From the IMG/VR virus record IMGVR_UViG_3300029984_000008, positions 1 through 64,000 of that record: DNA of 64,000 nucleotides; one strand, 5' to 3'. Shown piece by piece: positions 25,092 through 34,282 of this stretch (positions within the stretch are counted from its first letter, which is position 1; each line of letters opens with the position of its first letter). The DNA comes from a virus. The position numbers and the translations under genes were made by a program. The notes below the pieces were generated by a model that worked only from the letters and a program-made list of their open reading frames with translations, ran no database searches and was not told the origin of the DNA.

Positions 25092-25841
25092 ATGGCATTA
25101 AGAGCATTCAAACCAGTACCAAACACAGGAGCAGCAACACCAGGTGTAACACCAACAAATGTAGCACCAGTAGCAAACACAAATGTAGCAGCAGGTGTAG
25201 GAAATCCAGCACCAAACGCAAATGTAGCAGCAGGTGCAGCAACACCAGTAACAAATACACAAGTAGCTCCAGTAAAACAACCAACAGCACCAGTACACGT
25301 TAGTGCAGCAGGTGCAGTGATGCAAGATTTAAATGCAGGAATACTAGACAATATTGATGGTATGGGAAATACAGGAAACTATGTTAGTATGGACGGCTCA
25401 GAGTTTTTGTACAAGTCTACAGAGGCTAGAGTGAACTATATTGACCTTATAGTTAACTACGGTAAAAGATACTATCAATTTGTAGATGACTCAGACCCTG
25501 ATAACAAAGTATTCAACAACAGTGACACAAAATTAGATGACAGATATAAACTTAAATTTGAAATCCACTGGGAAGAAGAAGTTACAGAGGGTGAAGTTAT
25601 TGAACCTGAGTTCCATTTACCTACAGCAAGCGCTATGAGATTCATTGACTATGTTAAAGAATTAGCTAAAGCTGGTTACGGAATTGGCCAAGTAGTAACT
25701 CGTATGACTATATCTAGGCAAGTGCAAAAAAATTCTACCAACAGATATAGCAGAGCAGAGTTTACTATGCTAGGTATCATGAATGCAGATGGAACTTACA
25801 CTGAGATAGCTAATGGTATTACTACAGTTAATAAAAAATAG
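25092..25841 (+). CDS. hypothetical replication-module protein with Ala/Pro-rich N-terminus
   Basis: This is a 249-residue protein. Residues 1-75 are low complexity (repeats of AAG, TPV, NTN, VAP). The remaining domain is folded and aromatic/acidic (YIDLIVNYGKRYYQFVDDSD, then KFEIHWEEEV). It lies directly upstream of the primase-helicase and downstream of an HTH gene, with its own terminator, implying high expression. A single-strand DNA-binding role would suit but no OB signature is certain. Confidence 0.5.
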   Translation: MALRAFKPVPNTGAATPGVTPTNVAPVANTNVAAGVGNPAPNANVAAGAATPVTNTQVAPVKQPTAPVHVSAAGAVMQDLNAGILDNIDGMGNTGNYVSMDGSEFLYKSTEARVNYIDLIVNYGKRYYQFVDDSDPDNKVFNNSDTKLDDRYKLKFEIHWEEEVTEGEVIEPEFHLPTASAMRFIDYVKELAKAGYGIGQVVTRMTISRQVQKNSTNRYSRAEFTMLGIMNADGTYTEIANGITTVNKK

Positions 25842-25867
25842 ATAACAGGGGCATAAGCCCGTAGACC

Positions 25868-25904
25868 AAGGGCTTCTGAATTATAGTATTCAGAGGCCCT
25901 TTTA
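25868..25904 (+). terminator. strong intrinsic terminator
   Basis: AAGGGCTTCTGAAT (25868-25881) pairs with ATTCAGAGGCCCTT (25888-25901), one wobble, then TTT. The following 170 bp to the primase start hold no gene I can support. Confidence 0.88.
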
Positions 25905-26075
25905 TATATCAAATATAAAACTTATAATTTAGGGAACTAGCATATGAATTACAGTGGCTTTCCATTTTAGGCACAGTAGCAGAATGTACTGAAAGGACAC
26001 ATATGCTGACCAGCTGTGCGGATAGCAAAACTTATTTCAATGCTAGCAAGCTCAAAGAAGCAGGGGGAAAACAAT

Positions 26076-29000
26076 ATGACAAAAGGAACAGACCAAAAGA
26101 GCGCAGAGACAAATAATGTAACAGATAACATAGCAGAGTTTAAATATGTAGATGCTTTTCATCAAAACCCAAAAACAGGGGATAGAACCAAATGGATAAG
26201 ACTTGAGGTAGGCGAAGCAATAGAGAAGTACAGAAGCCAGTGTAACAACTATAATGTATTTAATACAGTACAGCTATATAGGAATAAAGTAAGGCAAGCA
26301 GGCAATGAGCCGATGTATATGCCTTTATATTTTGACATAGACTCTAAGATGCTACTTGCAGCCGATTATACAACTACACCAGCTGCACCAGGGCTTATAG
26401 AGGCTGGCTGTGTAAAAGCAGCAGAGCTACAAGGAATACTACCAGCTGAGCTTTTAGCACATGTCAGCAATAGTGAAATGGGGATACCCTTAACACAGGA
26501 CACATGTACTAAAATCAATCAAGTAATAGACGCCTCTAACTTAAACGATTTTGTTTGGATAAGAAATCTAGAACAGAGTAGAGCAGACGCTGTTAAAATT
26601 ATAAGATTCTTTAGAGATAGGTTTGGTTTTACTGAGGATGAAATAAGAGTATACTTCAGTGGCTCTAAAGGATTTCACCTATTGGTTAATCCAGTAGTGC
26701 TCGGTATAAAACCTGATAAAAACCTACACAGAGTATATAAATTGATAGCAACCTATTTAGAAACACAGCTAGGCTTAAAATGTTTAGACACTGCCTCCAT
26801 ATATGGACATAGCCGCCAACTAAGGCTACAAAACTCAATACATTACAAATCAGGTCTCTTCAAAGTAGAGCTTACACCTGCAGAGCTTATGGGGGATATT
26901 AGAGATATAATTACTAATATAGCAAAATCCCCTAGAGGGGACATATACCCACCAGAACAAGTAGAGTATCAACTAAATGTAAAAGCTAATGAGTGGTACC
27001 TAACTAAAGTACAAGAATACACAGAGGCTAAAAGATTGGAAGATACCAGAGCTTCTATAACTGATGATGTGCTATCTAGTATGGAGAGTGTACCAACATG
27101 CGTACAATATGTACTAGACAAAGGTATCCTCAAAAATGGCGATAGAAACAAAGCTACAATGGCCCTAGCCTCCTATTATAAAGGTATAGGCACAACTGTA
27201 GGTGAAACTTGTGATATATTGACAGCCTGGGCTAAGAAAATACCAGCATCAATGACCTCTAGCTCAAGTACTGAGGTCGAAGCATCTACTATATCTTGTG
27301 TAAAAACAGTTTATCAGGAAGATAGGTATAAGTTCCACTGTGCATATATTAGAAGCTTGCACGGAGATAAGAACGGCCAAGGCTATGAAAATATACCATG
27401 TAGTGGTAGGGGCTGCCCTGCACACTCAGACCATGCTATAGAAGCAGAGCCAGCTGAGTTTATGCACCTATCACAAACAGGTAGGGCAGAGTATACAGGT
27501 AAGAAGGTAGCCTTTAATGCCTTAGTTAGTGGCAAGATGGATACACCTTATATAATACCAAGCAAGGTTAGATTTACATGTCACCATGAAGAAGATTGTC
27601 AAAAGCCTTGTATATTACATGACTACAGCGGAATGTATGAAAAGGAATTTCATGAAAATGACAGCTTTCTAATTGAGGCTACTAACCAAAATGCTACACA
27701 GCTAAAAGGTATATTAAGATATCATAGTGGAGCTAGCTGCACTAAAGTAGTTCACGAAGTTATAGACACAGTTAATATAAGTGAGCTGCTAGTAGTACCA
27801 ATGGCAGAGCGTATTAAGTCTGTGAAGACCTCTGAGGATGGCCCTATAGTAGATATAGATGAAAGCGGTAATGAATATGTTACACGTAAAATTTATGCTG
27901 TAGGGGATGACGTAAAGTCTAATAGTCACTATAGAATAGAGGGCTATGTATACCCACACCCAAAGAATAGAATGGCTACACTACTAAGTCAAGCGCAGGA
28001 GCCTCTACAAGATAGTGTTTCTAGGTTTGAGCTCACTGACGAAATAAAGGACAGCTTTAAAGTACTTCAAGTGCAGCCAGGAGAGACCCTAGACGATAGA
28101 ATAAGCTTAATTGTAGACGACCTAGTAAACAATGTCACCCTAGTAAGAGATAGGTTTGCACCACACTTAGCAGTGCTTTTAACTTACCACTCATGCTTGA
28201 ATTATTACTTTCAGGGGCAACTTGAAAAGAGAGGCTGGGTAGAAACTATTCTTGTAGGGGACAGCGGTCAGGCTAAGAGCCAATTGGTGTCAAATATTAT
28301 GGAATTTAGTGGCTTAGGTAGCTTAGCTTCAGGTGAAGGTGCCAGTCGTACAGGTCTTGTTTATAGATTGGACCAATTTGGTGACCGCTGGTTTATTACC
28401 TGGGGTAAGTACCCTTTATCTGATAGAAAACTTATTGCAATAGATGAGTTTTCAGAGCTAGACCCTGAAGACTTTGGAAAGATTACAGAGGCTAGAACCA
28501 CTGGGGTACTAAGAGTAGATAGGACAGTAAATGCAGAGACAAATGCCAGAGTAAGAACTATACTTATGACTAACCCAGCAAAAGCAAAAGAACTAAGTAG
28601 TTTTACTCATGGTGTGGAAGCACTGAAGCCCTTATTTGCCTCTCCAGCAGATATTAGAAGACTAGACCTAGCTGTATTTCTAGAGTCTGGGGACGTTTCA
28701 AAGGATGTATTAAATGCAGAGTATGAGAAATCAACTAAACAGCTAATAGACTCTACAGTATTTAGAGACTCAATACTGTGGGCCTGGAGCCGTAGTGCTA
28801 GTGATATAGAAATAGATAAGAAAACTATGAAGGCTATACTAGCAAAAGCCGAGTCTCTTGGTGAAAAGTATGGCTATTCAAAGGACGTACCGCTAATGGA
28901 ACCTGCAGACTTGCGTAAGAAAATAGCCAGACTAGCAATAGCTCTAGCTGCCTTAGTGCATTCTACAGATGAAACACATACTAAGGTTATAGTTAAAAAA

Positions 29001-29360
29001 GAGCATGTAGATGCAGTAGAAGATTTTATAACTATCATATATGATGATAACAACTGTAGGTTAGATGAATATTCCGCACGAAGTCGTGCAGAGTCTGAGC
29101 TTACAGATGAAGAGAGAGCTGAGGTATCTAAAGCATTAAAAGCCTTAGACTTTGGTGATAACGCTGCAGTATCTGCAGAAATATTAGCACTCTTCAGGAG
29201 AAATGACATATTGAAGCCTAACGAGATTATGGATATGTTAGGTTATGACCGTGCTCAGGTAACTGCTAGACTAGCTATATTAAATAAGCATAGCATGACA
29301 AAGAGCACCAGGTCAGGTCTTAAGAAGCTACCAAAGTTTATAGACTTTTTAATGCAATAA
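26076..29360 (+). CDS. AEP primase fused to MCM-like replicative helicase
   Basis: About 1094 residues; ATG at 26076 is preceded by CAGGGGGAAAAC, better than the upstream GTG. The N-terminal archaeo-eukaryotic primase domain has the metal motif FDIDS (Asp87, Asp89) and SGSKGFH (Lys198, His201). A Cys cluster (HCAY, CSGRGCPAH) follows, then a zinc/OB-like section (FTCHHEEDCQKPC). The C-terminal AAA+ domain is MCM-like: Walker A GDSGQAKS (Lys734), the SGEGASRTGLVY insert-helix region, Walker B IDEF (Asp790, Glu791), LMTNP sensor and an RRLDL arginine finger near residue 860, then a winged-helix tail. It should both prime and unwind. A similar fusion is known from a Bacillus cereus prophage element. 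Confidence 0.88.
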   Translation: MTKGTDQKSAETNNVTDNIAEFKYVDAFHQNPKTGDRTKWIRLEVGEAIEKYRSQCNNYNVFNTVQLYRNKVRQAGNEPMYMPLYFDIDSKMLLAADYTTTPAAPGLIEAGCVKAAELQGILPAELLAHVSNSEMGIPLTQDTCTKINQVIDASNLNDFVWIRNLEQSRADAVKIIRFFRDRFGFTEDEIRVYFSGSKGFHLLVNPVVLGIKPDKNLHRVYKLIATYLETQLGLKCLDTASIYGHSRQLRLQNSIHYKSGLFKVELTPAELMGDIRDIITNIAKSPRGDIYPPEQVEYQLNVKANEWYLTKVQEYTEAKRLEDTRASITDDVLSSMESVPTCVQYVLDKGILKNGDRNKATMALASYYKGIGTTVGETCDILTAWAKKIPASMTSSSSTEVEASTISCVKTVYQEDRYKFHCAYIRSLHGDKNGQGYENIPCSGRGCPAHSDHAIEAEPAEFMHLSQTGRAEYTGKKVAFNALVSGKMDTPYIIPSKVRFTCHHEEDCQKPCILHDYSGMYEKEFHENDSFLIEATNQNATQLKGILRYHSGASCTKVVHEVIDTVNISELLVVPMAERIKSVKTSEDGPIVDIDESGNEYVTRKIYAVGDDVKSNSHYRIEGYVYPHPKNRMATLLSQAQEPLQDSVSRFELTDEIKDSFKVLQVQPGETLDDRISLIVDDLVNNVTLVRDRFAPHLAVLLTYHSCLNYYFQGQLEKRGWVETILVGDSGQAKSQLVSNIMEFSGLGSLASGEGASRTGLVYRLDQFGDRWFITWGKYPLSDRKLIAIDEFSELDPEDFGKITEARTTGVLRVDRTVNAETNARVRTILMTNPAKAKELSSFTHGVEALKPLFASPADIRRLDLAVFLESGDVSKDVLNAEYEKSTKQLIDSTVFRDSILWAWSRSASDIEIDKKTMKAILAKAESLGEKYGYSKDVPLMEPADLRKKIARLAIALAALVHSTDETHTKVIVKKEHVDAVEDFITIIYDDNNCRLDEYSARSRAESELTDEERAEVSKALKALDFGDNAAVSAEILALFRRNDILKPNEIMDMLGYDRAQVTARLAILNKHSMTKSTRSGLKKLPKFIDFLMQ

Positions 29361-29381
29361 AAATTATATGAGGCAACCACT

Positions 29382-29410
29382 GAGGGGAGACAACTAAGCC
29401 CCTCTTTTTT
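29382..29410 (+). terminator. terminator after primase-helicase
   Basis: GAGGGG (29382-29387) pairs with CCCCTC (29399-29404) and is followed by TTTTTT. Confidence 0.85.
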
Positions 29411-29413
29411 ATG

Positions 29414-29445
29414 TTGACAAATTGTTCAATGTTGTTTAAACTTGT
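29414..29445 (+). promoter_or_regulatory. promoter with phased TTGT motifs (polymerase operon)
   Basis: TTGACA (29414-29419) with TAAACT 17 bp on (29437-29442). TTGT at 29422, 29432 and 29442. The phasing relative to the -35 box is within one base of that at the HU promoter. Confidence 0.78.
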
Positions 29446-29488
29446 ATATATAGACAGTAATAAACAAATGGTATAGGAGGAGTTAATT

Positions 29489-29767
29489 ATGATGGAAAGT
29501 GGAATATTCTTAGAAGAGCAAGTGCAACAATTTTGTTCTAAGTACAACAAAGAAGAGGGCTATATATGGCAGGCTATAAATAGCATCCATACAAAGACCT
29601 ATAACAGAAATATTATGTGGGAAAAGCAAAAAGAAGAGCAAGAAAATAATACAGGGGACATACCTATGGCACAAGCATTTGCAAAGGCACAGTTAGTACA
29701 CAATGTTATAAGCATTCTAAGGGGGCTAACAAATTGCTGTGAGCACGGGTGGAGCCTGGAAGATTAA
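29489..29767 (+). CDS. hypothetical protein
   Basis: This 92-residue helical protein with a glutamate/glutamine-rich centre is the first gene of the polymerase operon, with a TAGGAGGAG site. No recognised family. Confidence 0.5.
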   Translation: MMESGIFLEEQVQQFCSKYNKEEGYIWQAINSIHTKTYNRNIMWEKQKEEQENNTGDIPMAQAFAKAQLVHNVISILRGLTNCCEHGWSLED

Positions 29768-29786
29768 TCAAAAGGAGCTGGAATAT

Positions 29787-30161
29787 ATGATTACACCAGA
29801 AAAGATATTAGAGGATTATAAATTGCGTGTGCAACTAATGTATGCGCAAAAGGTACCAAGTAAAGAGGTGCAGGACTTAAGCACGCAGGACGTAATGTAT
29901 ATAAGAGCTATACTACATCCAACAAAAAGAGTAGAATCTAAAGCTATGACACGGGAGCTGCTTAAGTTCATATATGAAAATAAGATAGTAACCGCAGAAC
30001 AGATATACGACACCTACGGCTGGAGCGACAATCCAGTAATGAAGAGACTAAAGCTGCTGAAAGGTTTTGGCTTAGTTAAAAGAGTATCTAAAAAGTACTA
30101 TTTAGCTACACCGAGGCTAGGAATACTAATGACCGAGTATTTAGACGAGCTATGTAAATAA
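29787..30161 (+). CDS. winged-helix protein
   Basis: This 124-residue protein starts at ATG 29787 with AAAGGAGCTGG; the upstream GTG overlaps the previous gene and lacks a site. A winged-helix pattern is visible in the C-terminal half (KIVTAEQIYDTYGWSDNP, then RLKLLKGFGLVKRVSKKYYL). It may be a DNA-binding accessory of replication or a regulator. Confidence 0.6.
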   Translation: MITPEKILEDYKLRVQLMYAQKVPSKEVQDLSTQDVMYIRAILHPTKRVESKAMTRELLKFIYENKIVTAEQIYDTYGWSDNPVMKRLKLLKGFGLVKRVSKKYYLATPRLGILMTEYLDELCK

Positions 30162-30181
30162 GACAGAGGAGCTGGGGGAAA

Positions 30182-30712
30182 ATGGGAAATTTATCAATGC
30201 TAAAAAAGAAAATAGAAGACCAGAAAAATAAAAAGCCAACTAATAATGATATAGATGCTGGTACAGGCATCGGAATTACGCGTAAGAGGACGCCTGTGCA
30301 ATTAAAAGAGGTTACCGAGGCCAATTTATCGACCACTATAGTGGCACCTCTTAAAAAGGCTGTAAAGCCTATTGTAAAAGCAGTGGCCTCTACAGGTGGA
30401 TTGCCTGAAAGTGGCTACCATATTATAAGTAGAAATGAACCTGAGAAGCTTGAGCTTCTAAGACAGCATATAATAAAAGGGGGCATATGTGCCCTAGACT
30501 ATGAAACAGACGGGGACCCAGATGATGAAGCACAGGACCCACAAGACCATCATTTAACTATGGTGTCATTTGCCTATAAGGTGGGTCAAGCTTTCTGTAT
30601 GCCTTTGGCTATGGATAGCTATGGAGCTAATTGGAACCTAGACGAATTTATAAAGGACTTTATGAAGCCTATAATGGAAGACCCTAATATTTTATTGGTC
30701 ATCCACAACGTT
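30182..30712 (+). CDS. DNA polymerase family A, exon 1 (3'-5' exonuclease N-terminus)
   Basis: The first 177 codons of a DNA polymerase that continues at 31496 after a group I intron; joined protein about 883 residues. A Lys-rich N-terminus is followed by the proofreading exonuclease domain with motif I DYETDG (Asp106, Glu108). The exon ends at base 30712 within motif II: joining gives VIHNV then KAEHEW, matching the HN-x-K-x-E pattern of phage polymerases. Without splicing the frame stops at 30724, just inside the intron. Confidence 0.85.
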
Positions 30713-31495
30713 AGACATAATTGATGTTGTAAAACCCCTCTCACAACGGTGAATCCTAAGTTGAAAGATAAGGTAACGCCGTGTCTACAGTAATGGTGAC
30801 ATTAGCTGGGATGTAACGACTGATACGAGCCTTTGCAGGGCAAGTAGAGAAGTGATGTAAAAAATAAATTAAAGTAGGTGATATGATGATATGTACTAAA
30901 TGTGGAGCAGATAAGACACCTGAAGAGTTTGCTACTTTCTTAGTTAAAGGCGAAAGACGCTTAAGAGGTCATTGTAAAGTCTGTGAAAAAGATTATAAAC
31001 ATGCATGGAGAGAAAAGAATATAGAAAAGTGTTTAGCTCACTCTAGGGAATGGAGAGAGCAAGACCCTGAGGCATATAAAGCGTATTTAAAGCAAAACTA
31101 TAAAGAGCATAAAGATGAGCGCATAGCTAAAGAGAAGGTCAGGCTTAGCACACCTGAAGGAAAGGCCAGGCGTAATGCTAATTCAAGAAAATATAGGCGC
31201 ACAGCGGAGGGCAAGCTGAAGGAGAATACCAGAGCTAAAGTTAATGCAGCTATTAAGTATGGTAAGCTAGTAAAGCCCACTAATTGCACTATATGTGGTA
31301 AAGAATGTAATACTGAAGCCCACCATGTAGACTACAATAAACCTTTTGAAATTACATGGTTATGCAAGCAGTGTCACGAGAATATACATCACTTAAATGA
31401 GGGGCAAGAGTCCTAGGGGGTAACTGCAAACAAACCTCCTGCAAAAGGGTTCTTGAAGGCATAGTCTGTGCCACTAGAAATAGTGGAATTACATG
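30713..31495 (+). ncRNA. group I self-splicing intron in polymerase gene
   Basis: The 783-nt intron keeps frame. Splice sites are set by P1: exon bases 30705-30712 (ACAACGTT) pair with the guide 30723-30730 (GATGTTGT), ending in the diagnostic U-G pair at 30712/30723. The intron ends in G (31495). P7 strands are likely in AACGACTGATACG (near 30805-30820) and GGCATAGTCTGTGCC (31458-31472). The HNH gene lies between them, in the P8 region. Splicing restores the exonuclease motif II. Confidence 0.85.
30883..31416 (+). CDS. intron-encoded HNH homing endonuclease
   Basis: 177-residue protein inside the intron. N-terminal zinc finger CTKCG...HCKVCEKDY, a long basic helical linker, then a C-terminal HNH domain with NCTICGKEC, EAHHVDY and WLCKQCHENIHH. 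It would cut intronless polymerase alleles at the insertion site and spread the intron. AGTAGGTGAT precedes the ATG. Confidence 0.88.
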   Translation: MMICTKCGADKTPEEFATFLVKGERRLRGHCKVCEKDYKHAWREKNIEKCLAHSREWREQDPEAYKAYLKQNYKEHKDERIAKEKVRLSTPEGKARRNANSRKYRRTAEGKLKENTRAKVNAAIKYGKLVKPTNCTICGKECNTEAHHVDYNKPFEITWLCKQCHENIHHLNEGQES

Positions 31496-33616
31496 AAAGC
31501 AGAGCATGAGTGGTCAATGTTATATGGAATTGATATGTTTGACAAAGCCTGCAATGGTAAGGTAATGGATACTATGATAATGGTAAAAGCTGCAGCATTA
31601 GATGAGAATATAGTGCCTATGAATGATGGTTATGAAGTCCAAGTAGGGCTAAAGCCAGCAACTAAGGCTCTGCTAGCTGATAAAGATGGTATGGTACACG
31701 GCCTTATACACGTAGATGATATAAAGAGTTTTAAAGAGACAGTAGGCAAGCATAACTGGGAAGAACCTACAGGTGAGTTTTATAAGTCAGGTCCTAACAA
31801 AGGGCTGCCTAAAACTAAGAAGTTCTCACGAAGCAGAACATTTAATGAGCTACCTATAACTCAGGAAATTATAGACTACAGCTGCTCAGATAGTGACTGG
31901 GCACTTGGGATATACTATAAGCTCTTACCTATACTAATAGCTGAAGGTATGATGGAAGTAATAACAGAGATAGACATACCTAGAATGATGGTATTAGGTG
32001 AGTATGAGCTTGCTGGTTGGAAAATAAATCCTAATAAGCTTATAGCTATGGGGCATATAGCCGACAGAGCCTTAAAAGGTGAATATGATGATGCAGGGAC
32101 CCTAATAAAAGAGGGGCTTGAAGCTAAGCTACAAGAAGTATTAGTTGAAGTCACCAGGGGCTATGCAGACATGAAAGAGGACGGCCAGGTAATAGTACCA
32201 GCAGGTAGCTACGACATGGGAAAATGGAAAGGTGACCCTACTATACTAAAAATATCGACACCGAGACCCTTTACCTGGGGAAGCACACAGCATTTAGCAT
32301 GGCTATTTTTCCACGTGCTTAAGGTATCCACTGCAGGCCTTGATAGGTCTAAGACCACAGGGATGCCTGCAACAGGTAAAAAGAATATAGATGCTATCAT
32401 AGAGAGCTATGAAGCGAGCAGCGATAATAAATTTATGAAAGTTTTAAATGAGAAAAGAAAATATGATAAAATTAAAAGCACTTACGTGGGAAGCTATGAT
32501 GATGAATCTGGTAAATATGTAGGGGGTATGCTTCAGTTCTGTAGAGCAGATACGCATAAGCTGCATACATGCCTAAACCTAGTAAACACATGGAGGCTAG
32601 CGTCTAAGAAACCAAATCTTCAGAACATACCTCGTGCTGATAATGACCCGATGGGTATACGTGGTGTATTTGAAGCTCCAGACTATGACCCTAAGAAGGA
32701 CTACAGCGGCCTCAGAAGCCCTTTGACTAGACCTACAGTATATATAAATACTAATAAACTATCAGGCAAAACTGTCTGGGTAGGCGCTGATTATTCACAA
32801 GTAGAATTAAAAGTGCTAGCCTGGTATGCAGGAGAGCAAGGTATGATAGATGTATTAGCTCACGGAGGCGACTTACACGCGAAAGCTGCACTAGATGTAT
32901 TTAAGCTACCTTGTAAACTTGAAGAAGTGGCAAAATTATACAAGCCAGCCAGGTATAGAGCTAAAAAGGTAAACTTTGGATTAGTTTATGGAATGACAGA
33001 ATATGGATTATCAGCTGACCCTAAGATGTGTATGACTGTGGACGAGGCTAAAAACTTTATAGCTCAGTACATGGCTACTTATCCAGGGGTTAGACAGTAC
33101 CAACATGACCTTATAGCATATGCTAGACAACACGGTTACGTTGAGACTATGTTTGGCCACCGAAGACCTATACCTGAAATAAATAGTCCCAATAAGTGGC
33201 TAAGAAAAAAAGGTGAAAATAAAGCAATGAACACACCTATTCAGGGCTCAGCGGCTGATATTATAGCTGCAGCTATGGTAAACCTAAGAAGAGAAGCACC
33301 TAAGTGGCTAAAGCCAGTTATACAAATACATGATGAATTAATGTGTGAGACACCAGTAGAGTATGCTATAGAAGGTTGCAAGATATTACAGTCTATTATG
33401 GAAAGACCAGTAGACGGCTTCAGTGATATAATGCCTCTAATAGCAGAGCCTTCAGTGGGTAAGATATGGAGCCACGCGCTAGACTTAAAGCATGATGAAC
33501 ACGGGGCACCATATGTACACCCTAAGGAAACTCGTAAAGAAGCTACAGACGTAACTTACGACGATATTAAACCTGATATGCACCTATTTAAGTTAGCAGG
33601 GATTGAGGTGCGTTGA
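31496..33616 (+). CDS. DNA polymerase family A, exon 2 (exonuclease remainder and polymerase)
   Basis: 706 residues completing the polymerase. Residue numbers are for the joined protein. Palm motif A is ADYSQVELKVLAWYAGE (catalytic Asp609), finger motif B is RYRAKKVNFGLVYG (Arg, Lys and Tyr of the O helix), motif C is QIHDE (His789, Asp790, Glu791). All three are intact, so this should be the phage replicative polymerase. The ATG at 31493 is the intron end, not a start: there is no ribosome site. Confidence 0.9.
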   Translation, partial: KAEHEWSMLYGIDMFDKACNGKVMDTMIMVKAAALDENIVPMNDGYEVQVGLKPATKALLADKDGMVHGLIHVDDIKSFKETVGKHNWEEPTGEFYKSGPNKGLPKTKKFSRSRTFNELPITQEIIDYSCSDSDWALGIYYKLLPILIAEGMMEVITEIDIPRMMVLGEYELAGWKINPNKLIAMGHIADRALKGEYDDAGTLIKEGLEAKLQEVLVEVTRGYADMKEDGQVIVPAGSYDMGKWKGDPTILKISTPRPFTWGSTQHLAWLFFHVLKVSTAGLDRSKTTGMPATGKKNIDAIIESYEASSDNKFMKVLNEKRKYDKIKSTYVGSYDDESGKYVGGMLQFCRADTHKLHTCLNLVNTWRLASKKPNLQNIPRADNDPMGIRGVFEAPDYDPKKDYSGLRSPLTRPTVYINTNKLSGKTVWVGADYSQVELKVLAWYAGEQGMIDVLAHGGDLHAKAALDVFKLPCKLEEVAKLYKPARYRAKKVNFGLVYGMTEYGLSADPKMCMTVDEAKNFIAQYMATYPGVRQYQHDLIAYARQHGYVETMFGHRRPIPEINSPNKWLRKKGENKAMNTPIQGSAADIIAAAMVNLRREAPKWLKPVIQIHDELMCETPVEYAIEGCKILQSIMERPVDGFSDIMPLIAEPSVGKIWSHALDLKHDEHGAPYVHPKETRKEATDVTYDDIKPDMHLFKLAGIEVR

Positions 33617-33617
33617 T

Positions 33618-34001
33618 ATGGCTATATTGAAGAAGAGGGTACCACAAGGTGCCCTAGTGCCCAATAGACCAGCAGCCCCAGTGACTAAGCCTCTACAGGC
33701 CAAAGACCCTGAAAAGATACTGGAGCTAATAAATAGAAGACAGAGACAGATTATAGTGCATAGTGTAATCTACTATCGTATGAACAGTAATCTACTACCA
33801 GACAAGACCTGGGACATCTGGGCTAGAGAATTAGTGGCACTACAAAAAGACCACCCAGATATAGCTGCAGAGTCAGTGTTCTGGGAGGATATGAAGGACT
33901 TTGACGGTACTACAGGCTTTCACTTAGCAGACCATGTCTGGGGACTTAAGATAGCCCCTAGCCTCATGCGTGTGCATACTAATATAGCAGGAGGTAAATA
34001 G
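33618..34001 (+). CDS. hypothetical protein after polymerase
   Basis: 127 residues from ATG 33618, one base after the polymerase stop; GAGGTGCG precedes. Conserved-looking acidic/aromatic centre (YYRMNSNLLPDKTWDIWARE). No recognised family. Likely translated with the polymerase. Confidence 0.5.
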   Translation: MAILKKRVPQGALVPNRPAAPVTKPLQAKDPEKILELINRRQRQIIVHSVIYYRMNSNLLPDKTWDIWARELVALQKDHPDIAAESVFWEDMKDFDGTTGFHLADHVWGLKIAPSLMRVHTNIAGGK

Positions 34002-34004
34002 CTT

Positions 34005-34280
34005 ATGAATAGAATAATGGCATTTTGGAAATATGATATGTACCCATACCTACTCTGGGGCGAAGTTGTAGAGTTTAAAGCTAAAGGTAGTATTGTGGCT
34101 AAAGGCTATGAACCTATGGCATTTATGCCTGAGTTTATACTAGAATACGAAGAAGGACTTAAGCTAAGTGTACGGCTAGAAACGCTTAGGAAAAACTATA
34201 ATGCGCAGAAAAAAAGTCTGCTAAAGACTTACCAAGACCTAGCTACCGAGGTAGTTAGTAAGTGTATAGGAGGTAAATAA
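34005..34280 (+). CDS. hypothetical protein
   Basis: 91 residues; aromatic N-terminus (MAFWKYDMYPYLLWGEVVEF) and helical basic C-terminus. No recognised family. Three-base gap from the previous gene and AGGAGGTAAATAG site. Confidence 0.5.
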   Translation: MNRIMAFWKYDMYPYLLWGEVVEFKAKGSIVAKGYEPMAFMPEFILEYEEGLKLSVRLETLRKNYNAQKKSLLKTYQDLATEVVSKCIGGK

Positions 34281-34282
34281 AG

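Noticed and set aside
25098-25325. Minus-strand frame encoding a long Cys/Trp-rich protein
   Set aside because: It is the complement of the Ala/Pro/Thr repeats at the start of the gene at 25092; the cysteines come from GCA-rich codons read backwards. No ribosome site.
30713-30724. Exon 1 reaching the TGA at 30722
   Set aside because: Pairing of the exon with the internal guide places the splice site after 30712, so the last codons are intron.
31493-33616. Independent polymerase gene starting at ATG 31493
   Set aside because: There is no ribosome site. The ATG overlaps the intron 3' end, and the exonuclease domain upstream joins in frame after splicing.
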